8,522 nucleotides of DNA from positions 1 to 8,522 of the forward strand of contig CAIYPH010000429.1 in NCBI GenBank assembly GCA_903928045.1, in the 5' to 3' direction. The translations under genes and the position numbers were made by a program. The notes beneath the pieces are model-generated. The model did not search any database, was not told the DNA's origin, and worked only from the letters and a program-made list of their open reading frames with translations. Shown one piece after another: positions 4,947-8,522 of the stretch. Source of the stretch: an uncultured Rhodospirillales bacterium. GTDB taxonomy: Bacteria > Pseudomonadota > Alphaproteobacteria > Acetobacterales > Acetobacteraceae. How positions within the stretch are numbered: position 1 is the stretch's first letter; each line of letters opens with the position of its first letter.

Positions 4947-6008
4947 TCACATGTCCGGCAGATCGATATCCCGCTTTCGGGCGCGCTCCCGCTGTCGCTC
5001 CAGCTCCTGATATCGCGACCGCTCCTGTTCGGCCGCGCGCGCCTGGTTGGCCAGCTCGCCCATCCCCCGCTGGGTGGCCGGGCTGGCGATCGAGGCGGCC
5101 AGGCCCGCGCCCTGCGACTGCTCGAACAGCGACGCCACCTTGCCCAGAAGCGGCCCAGCCACCCCCATCGCCTTGTCGATCGTGCGCCCCAGAGTCTGCT
5201 CGGCCATCCGCGCCCAGTCACGAAGCTGGTTGCCGATTCCGATCATCACCGTGTTCCGGCCGCGCTCGGTCGCCGGCTCGAACCCCGGCGCCGACATGGC
5301 CTGAACGATGCCCAGGCCCCCCTTCGGCGCGAAACCCTGCTCCCGCATCGCCCGCCGCTCCATCCCGACCACGAGGGGGCCGAGGTGACCCGTGGGTGTC
5401 TGCTCCAGGCCCTGACGCTGATGGCTGCGGTGATCGACTCGCTCGGGGACCAGGGCGCGCTCTAGCGCCTGGTTGGTGTGGTGAGCCCAACGCTCGCGCA
5501 GGATCTCCACCTCGCCCGGCCCCGTCGCCTTGGCGTCCAGCACCCGCGTCTTTTCACCAAGGCCGTCCGGCCCCACGGTGCGCGTCGTCGTCAGGACGTG
5601 GGCGTGCCAGTTGCGCTGATCGCCCTGCCGATCGGGCGCATGGATGCCGACATCGACCGCCACCCCGTAGCGCTCCACCAGCTCCTGGCCGAACCCGCGC
5701 ACCAGCTCCGAGCGCTGCTCGCGCGACAGCTCGGCCGGCAGCGCCAGCTCGTACTCGCGGGCCACGGTGGCGTTCTTGCGCACCTCGGCCTTCTCGGCAG
5801 CATTCCAGAGCTGGCCGCGATCCTGCGCCCACTCGGCGCCCTCGGGCGTTAGGGTGAAGGTCTCGTCAACGGATTTGCGGGTGTAGTCGTGCTCCAGGCC
5901 CGAGCGCTCGTCCATCAGCCGCTCGCCGGTGCGGTAGGCCGCCGCCGCCACGGCCGAGCGGCCGGCGCTGCGGCCGACGGTCTTCACGCTCAGATGAAAG
6001 ATCGCCAA
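4947..6008 (-). CDS. mobA: MobQ-type relaxase (MobA/MobL family)
   Basis: The 353-residue product nicks DNA at oriT and carries the strand to a recipient, using a conjugative apparatus supplied by another element. The N-terminus AIFHLSVKTVGRSAGRSA followed by AAAAYRTGE is the MobA/MobL signature; Tyr25 is the likely catalytic tyrosine, the same position as in RSF1010 MobA. The metal-binding histidines are H123 and the pair H135/H137 in GIHAPDRQGDQRNWHAHVL. Further family sequence is HLGPLVVGMERR (208-219). The relaxase domain covers about residues 1-220; the remainder is Arg/Glu-rich and helical. There is no primase or helicase domain, so it is a short form. The start is TTG at 6008: an in-frame TGA lies upstream, no ATG is available and GGAG lies at correct distance. 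The oriT lies about 120 bases upstream. After the stop, 24 bases separate it from the partition repeats. Confidence 0.93.
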   Translation of the reverse strand: MAIFHLSVKTVGRSAGRSAVAAAAYRTGERLMDERSGLEHDYTRKSVDETFTLTPEGAEWAQDRGQLWNAAEKAEVRKNATVAREYELALPAELSREQRSELVRGFGQELVERYGVAVDVGIHAPDRQGDQRNWHAHVLTTTRTVGPDGLGEKTRVLDAKATGPGEVEILRERWAHHTNQALERALVPERVDHRSHQRQGLEQTPTGHLGPLVVGMERRAMREQGFAPKGGLGIVQAMSAPGFEPATERGRNTVMIGIGNQLRDWARMAEQTLGRTIDKAMGVAGPLLGKVASLFEQSQGAGLAASIASPATQRGMGELANQARAAEQERSRYQELERQRERARKRDIDLPDM

Positions 6009-6070
6009 CGCAAGGCTCCGCGCTCAAGTGCTCCGACGTGATCCAGCGGCATGACGCTGGTCAGGGTGTG

Positions 6071-6118
6071 GGGCGGGAGCCCCGTGCCGCAAAGCGGCTG
6101 GGTGCAGGGGCTCCGCCC
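6071..6118. repeat. Large imperfect inverted repeat beside oriT
   Basis: GGGCGGGAGCCCC (6071-6083) pairs with GGGGCTCCGCCC (6107-6118) with one bulged G, and a smaller GCCGC-AAA-GCGGC hairpin (6086-6098) lies inside. It sits between the relaxase start and the predicted nic site. Similar GC-rich structures are common in oriT regions and could serve the accessory protein or control mobA transcription; this is inference. Confidence 0.5.
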
Positions 6119-6127
6119 TTGCCGCGC

Positions 6128-6160
6128 GCAAACTCGCAGAGTTTGCATAAGTGCGCCATT
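6128..6160 (+). other. oriT: Origin of transfer (oriT) with RSF1010-like nic region
   Basis: A perfect 8-3-8 inverted repeat, GCAAACTC-GCA-GAGTTTGC (6128-6146), is followed by A and TAAGTGCGCC (6148-6157). This matches the RSF1010/R1162 (IncQ) oriT layout, in which an inverted repeat precedes TAAGTGCG and the nick falls before CC. By analogy the nick lies between 6155 and 6156 on the plus strand. Transfer in that direction would carry the plus-strand genes at 6248-7131 first and mobA last. The presence of a MobQ relaxase gene reading away from this site supports the call. Confidence 0.87.
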
Positions 6161-6247
6161 CCTTCCTTTCACTCAGGACTGGTGGACCTAGAGCCTACAC
6201 CGTTTTAGCTTGTGGTCGAGCGATCTTCACCCATCACGGTAAAGCCC

Positions 6248-6538
6248 ATGACCGATCCAGACGACGCCCTAAAGACCAAGATCGAACAGGCCAGGGTCCG
6301 CCTTCAAACCCTCGAAGCCCGCTACGCCACCCAGGCCCGCAAGAACGACACCCGCCGCAAGATCATCGCCGGGGGCCTGCTGTTCGACGCAGCCTCCAAG
6401 GACGAACATTACAGCGCCATCCTTCGCGAGCTGCTGACCCGCATCGACCGGCCCAATGACAAACGCCCCTTCCAAGGCTGGACCGTGCCCGAACCCGACA
6501 AACCTGAACCCGCCAAACCCGCCGCCGATCGGAGCTGA
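6248..6538 (+). CDS. Mobilization accessory protein, TraD/MobC-like
   Basis: The ATG at 6248 gives 96 residues; a GTG at 6212 would add 12 residues with no better signal. A coiled-coil-like helix covers about residues 8-30 (KIEQARVRLQTLEAR), followed by the block RKNDTRRKIIAGGLLFDAAS (31-50) typical of small conjugal transfer TraD-family and MobC-like proteins that sit beside MobQ relaxases. The C-terminus is Pro-rich. It is divergent from mobA across the oriT, the place where IncQ-type plasmids carry their oriT accessory gene, so it probably helps relaxosome assembly by opening or binding oriT. The next gene starts 2 bases after its stop, so the two form an operon. Confidence 0.75.
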   Translation: MTDPDDALKTKIEQARVRLQTLEARYATQARKNDTRRKIIAGGLLFDAASKDEHYSAILRELLTRIDRPNDKRPFQGWTVPEPDKPEPAKPAADRS

Positions 6539-6540
6539 CC

Positions 6541-7131
6541 ATGGGCGAGAAGGACGATCACCAGGACTTCCTCGCCGGCCTGCCCGACGTCACGCCCAAA
6601 CCCGTTGAGCCCAAAACAGAGCCGACCGCCCCCACCATGGATGACGGCGCGCTCCACCTGGCTGCCACCCTGACCGAGCTGAAGATCTCCAATCAGCGCC
6701 TCCACGCCGACCTGGCCCAGCGGATCAGAACCCTGGAAGCCAAGGTCGGTGCCGGCCTGCCAGATTGGGAGAAGCTCACCGCCCGTCTCGTCCAGGCGGG
6801 GCAGGAGGGCGGCCAAAAAGCGACGGAACGCCTGGTCGCCGCCAACGCCGAGACCGTCAAGCAGGCCAACCACATCACCGAAGTGCGGGCCGATGACATT
6901 CGCCTGTTTCGGGCCATCGTCACCTGGGGCGCCGGACCGCTCTACCTCTTCGGGCTCGGCGTGATCATGGTGCTCAGCTACAAGATCGGCGCACTCAGGC
7001 CGATCTGGCTCGTGGGCCTGGCCTATCTCGCCGGCGGCCTCACCCTGTTCCAGGCCTACCGGATTCGCGATTGGTGGCAGGCTGGCGCCGCACAGCGGGC
7101 CTTTCAGAAACAACGGAAGGCGGCGCGATGA
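6541..7131 (+). CDS. Two-TM membrane protein of the mobilization operon
   Basis: This 196-residue protein begins with a hydrophilic Pro-rich segment (17-33), then a long helical, probably coiled-coil region (about 38-120: ALHLAATLTELKISNQRL, DLAQRIRTLEAKV), and ends with two predicted membrane segments (about 128-149 and 154-173) and a basic tail KQRKAAR. GGAG lies 9 bases before the ATG, overlapping the end of the preceding gene. Topology suggests a cytoplasmic coiled coil anchored at the inner membrane. In RSF1010 a membrane-associated MobB stabilises the relaxosome and links it to the transfer channel; a similar role is possible, but no homology to MobB was seen. It could equally be a generic mobilization-associated protein. 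Confidence 0.72.
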   Translation: MGEKDDHQDFLAGLPDVTPKPVEPKTEPTAPTMDDGALHLAATLTELKISNQRLHADLAQRIRTLEAKVGAGLPDWEKLTARLVQAGQEGGQKATERLVAANAETVKQANHITEVRADDIRLFRAIVTWGAGPLYLFGLGVIMVLSYKIGALRPIWLVGLAYLAGGLTLFQAYRIRDWWQAGAAQRAFQKQRKAAR

Positions 7132-7280
7132 TCAATCAACCCGGCCGCCGACGCCCTGCGTTCTGGAGCCCCCCGATCTTCATCCGCCCGGAGCAGCCCC
7201 CATGCTGCAGGCGCAGGGCGGGTGCTCCAATCCGCTGGCCTTGCCGCCCCGAAATCACGGTTTTGGGTGTTTACGGGTGA
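7128..7280 (+). CDS. Possible small protein, 50 residues, overlapping the membrane protein stop
   Basis: The ATG overlaps the TGA of the preceding gene as ATGA, with GGAAGG at a usable distance, an arrangement typical of translational coupling. The predicted peptide is rich in Pro, Arg and Cys (MINQPGRRRPAFWSPP, then PEQPPCCRRR) and has no family features. Its composition resembles translated GC-rich non-coding DNA, so it may be accidental. Confidence 0.25.
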   Translation: MINQPGRRRPAFWSPPIFIRPEQPPCCRRRAGAPIRWPCRPEITVLGVYG

Positions 7281-7456
7281 TCTATCGGGCGCACAGCTTC
7301 CCCAGCGCCGTTTCAACCGCCGCCTGGTCTCGGGGTTGGGCGCCGGCGAAAGCCGCCATTCCACCCCGAAGAGCCTCTTTGTTCGGCGCGATCTATGCGC
7401 CGAACACCGCTTAGGGATGACTTGCGGCTGTAGGCCGCTCCGCATCCTTCCTCTTA
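7281..7456. other. Non-coding region downstream of rep copy 2
   Basis: No convincing gene lies here. It contains a strong inverted repeat at 7380-7406 and a short IR around 7372-7379. It lies between the end of the mobilization operon and the end of rep copy 2, on the side downstream of rep, and so may hold convergent transcription end signals or origin elements. Confidence 0.45.
7380..7406. terminator. Perfect 10-7-10 inverted repeat between convergent genes
   Basis: TGTTCGGCGC (7380-7389) and GCGCCGAACA (7397-7406) pair perfectly around GATCTAT. Position between the plus-strand mobilization operon and minus-strand rep fits a transcription end signal for either. On the minus strand the stem is followed by AAAGAGGC and on the plus strand by CCGCTTAG; neither has a T-run, so a protein-binding or origin role is equally open. 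Confidence 0.35.
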
Positions 7457-8056
7457 CTAACAACTAGATTGGGATTCAGACCGCTCGGCGGACTCACACT
7501 CCTTCCGCATCAACCCTCGGCCAAGACGGCTCAGCGCCGCCGCGAGGGGGCCGGTTAGACCGGCTGCGGACGGCTGCTCGTCCAGGGGCAAGGCGTCCAC
7601 CATGGCGACCGCGGCGGCCATCCGGGCGGCCCGGGCGTGCTCGACGTCCTCGGGCGCCGGCGGCGGGCTGGCCAGGTGACCCAGCAGCTTCTCGGCCGCC
7701 GGCGGCAGGGTCAGGCGATAGGCGTTCGTCGCCTGCTTGACCTGTGGGCCGCCCTCCGTGTCGCCCGTCGCCTCCCAGCGGCGCAGCCAGTCCAGAAAGC
7801 CGTGGGTCCGCAGGTTGGCCAGCGCCCGCACAACCGCGTCCTTCGACCGCTTCACCCGGCGCATGATCGTCGTCAGCGCCGGCTCGAGGCGGCCGGTGCG
7901 GTAGTCGATCAGCCGCACCAGCTCGCGCAGCACCTCGAGCGCCACGGCGCCCAAGGGGCCGCTTCGATCGCCCTTCTGTCGGCCGGCGCGCTCGAACCGC
8001 TCGGCCGCCAGCAGATAGCGGCCGATGTCCTTCGGATTGAACGGGCGCCAGAACAC
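7457..8056 (-). CDS. Plasmid replication protein (winged-helix Rep), copy 2, N-terminus replaced
   Basis: The frame from a GTG at 8056 gives 199 residues, beginning at the residue equal to V30 of copy 1 (FWRPFNPKDIG). The winged-helix region (TTIMRRVKRSKDAVVRALAN) and the following RRWEATGDTEGGPQVKQATN are present. The C-terminal part, visible only here, includes AYRLTLPPAAEKLLGHLA and an Ala/Leu-rich helical end before ECESAERSESQSSC. Upstream of 8083 the sequence no longer resembles copy 1; reading on in frame reaches a TAA near 8142 with no ATG between. The GTG has no good ribosome binding site. This copy therefore looks like a gene whose 5' end was exchanged, probably by recombination, and may not be expressed. 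Copy 1's start joined to this C-terminus would make a 228-residue protein. Confidence 0.65.
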   Translation of the reverse strand: MFWRPFNPKDIGRYLLAAERFERAGRQKGDRSGPLGAVALEVLRELVRLIDYRTGRLEPALTTIMRRVKRSKDAVVRALANLRTHGFLDWLRRWEATGDTEGGPQVKQATNAYRLTLPPAAEKLLGHLASPPPAPEDVEHARAARMAAAVAMVDALPLDEQPSAAGLTGPLAAALSRLGRGLMRKECESAERSESQSSC

Positions 8057-8082
8057 GCCCTCACAGCGCCCTCGCGGGCGGC
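7731..8082. repeat. Direct repeat, right copy (within rep)
   Basis: Matches 1-352 in the same orientation, offset exactly 7730 bases, with about nine substitutions. Its right end at 8082 is abrupt and marks a junction with unrelated DNA. The left part of rep (7457-7730) has no counterpart within the window because copy 1 is cut by the window edge. Confidence 0.95.
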
Positions 8083-8170
8083 CGTCATGCCTGAAAGACG
8101 ACGTTCCCAGCGCGCCCAGCTCACTTCCAACAACCGGACATTACCAGCGGCAGCTCAGAGCCCATCGTGC

Positions 8171-8205
8171 CCCTTGGCGCACCTAGATCTCACGTACGCC
8201 AAGGG
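8171..8205 (-). terminator. Inverted repeat over the end of the right-edge gene
   Basis: CCCTTGGCG (8171-8179) and CGCCAAGGG (8197-8205) are perfect 9-bp arms with a 17-base spacer that includes the stop codon of the minus-strand gene at 8183. It may help end that transcript, but there is no T-run. Confidence 0.25.
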
Positions 8206-8522
8206 CTCTTTCAACGGCGTCACGCAATCCGACCGTTTCCAGCCCGCACTGGCCGACAACCTCGGTGCACAGCTTCAGGAAGGGTCCGCTTGACGTGGCG
8301 GGCTGGCCGATGATCGCCTCCGACCCCTCCGCCAGTTTCTGGACCAGATAGTTCCGGACATGGTCCGGCGGCCGACCGCCCCGGTTCGCCTGGTTTTCCT
8401 CCAGCCAATCCTCGACCGGCTGATGGATCCGCCGCAGCATATCGCTGAGCAATTCCGGACCGGCGGCAACGCCTTGGGCCTGGCGCGCAAAGGCCGTTCC
8501 TCGATCGACATCCCGACCGGAC
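8183..8522 (-). CDS. Hypothetical protein, C-terminal part, N-terminus beyond window
   Basis: The frame is open from the right edge to the stop at 8183, giving about 112 residues. I do not recognise the family. Visible sequence includes DMLRRIHQPVEDWLEENQAN, then RGGRPPDHVRNYLVQKLAEG and FLKLCTEVVGQCGLE, all apparently helical and soluble, with no membrane segment. Homologues of this kind, an amphipathic acidic C-terminal region, occur in many bacterial hypothetical proteins, so nothing functional is implied. It lies outside the 7.7 kb repeat-flanked unit and so probably belongs to the recipient replicon. Confidence 0.55.
   Translation of the reverse strand, partial: SGRDVDRGTAFARQAQGVAAGPELLSDMLRRIHQPVEDWLEENQANRGGRPPDHVRNYLVQKLAEGSEAIIGQPATSSGPFLKLCTEVVGQCGLETVGLRDAVERALGVREI

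Noticed and set aside
5396..5857. Plus-strand frames opposite mobA
   Set aside because: Antisense shadows; composition is dominated by Arg/Pro/Ala and the relaxase motifs lie on the minus strand.
6409..7113. Minus-strand frame of 234 residues opposite the mobilization operon
   Set aside because: No start signal, and the plus-strand genes have ribosome binding sites, tight spacing and sensible coiled-coil/TM structure.
1..8082. The rep repeat as an overlap artefact of a circular plasmid assembly
   Set aside because: The two copies differ at about nine positions in 352 bases and unrelated sequence follows the right copy, so they are distinct loci.
7637..8293. Plus-strand frame of 218 residues opposite rep copy 2
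   Set aside because: It is the antisense shadow of rep; the related shadow at 72-404 appears opposite copy 1 for the same reason.

Overview
The window looks like plasmid DNA from a high-GC alphaproteobacterium. Rep, MobA and ParA styles resemble small mobilizable plasmids of Caulobacterales or Sphingomonadales, but that assignment is inference from protein style and base composition, not a search. Most genes are GC-rich. The stretch from about 860 to 2840 is clearly more AT-rich and carries unrecognised cargo.

Layout: (1) 1-413, minus strand, N-terminal part of a winged-helix plasmid replication protein that runs off the left edge, followed upstream by about 440 bases of non-coding DNA with several inverted repeats (possible control/origin region). 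(2) 857-1733, minus strand, a two-gene cargo operon: an 88-residue unknown protein and a lipoprotein. (3) 1905-2841, plus strand, a protein resembling the C-terminal domain of phage Mu F/SPP1 gp7 head-morphogenesis proteins, and a 68-residue unknown. (4) 3164-3847, plus strand, a HigB-like toxin/HTH antitoxin pair with a palindromic operator. (5) 3872-4922, a ParA ATPase gene (single-base frameshift) overlapping a ribbon-helix-helix partner gene, with three clusters of an 8-bp repeat that form a candidate partition site and operator. (6) 4947-7131, a mobilization module: MobQ-type relaxase on the minus strand, an RSF1010-like oriT, and divergent plus-strand genes for a TraD/MobC-like accessory protein and a two-TM membrane protein. 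(7) 7457-8056, minus strand, a second copy of the replication gene with an intact C-terminus but without the N-terminal 29 residues. (8) 8183-8522, minus strand, the C-terminal part of an unrecognised protein that runs off the right edge.

The main structural observation is a direct repeat: 1-352 and 7731-8082 are about 97% identical (nine differences), both inside rep. The first copy has the start and upstream region, the second has the stop. Joining the two by recombination gives a circle of 7730 bp with one complete 228-residue Rep plus maintenance, partition and mobilization genes. The simplest reading is that this window captures a complete small mobilizable plasmid integrated by a single crossover within rep into another, related replicon (a cointegrate).

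The second strong observation is the partition locus: an 8-bp repeat of consensus GTTGACRY/GTCAACRY, arranged in three clusters before parA, across the parA/RHH gene junction (where it is also coding) and after the RHH gene. This is similar in logic to the heptad arrays bound by omega-type RHH regulators, with a different unit. No established but unannotated defence system is evident; the cargo genes at 857-2841 are the part whose role cannot be read from sequence.
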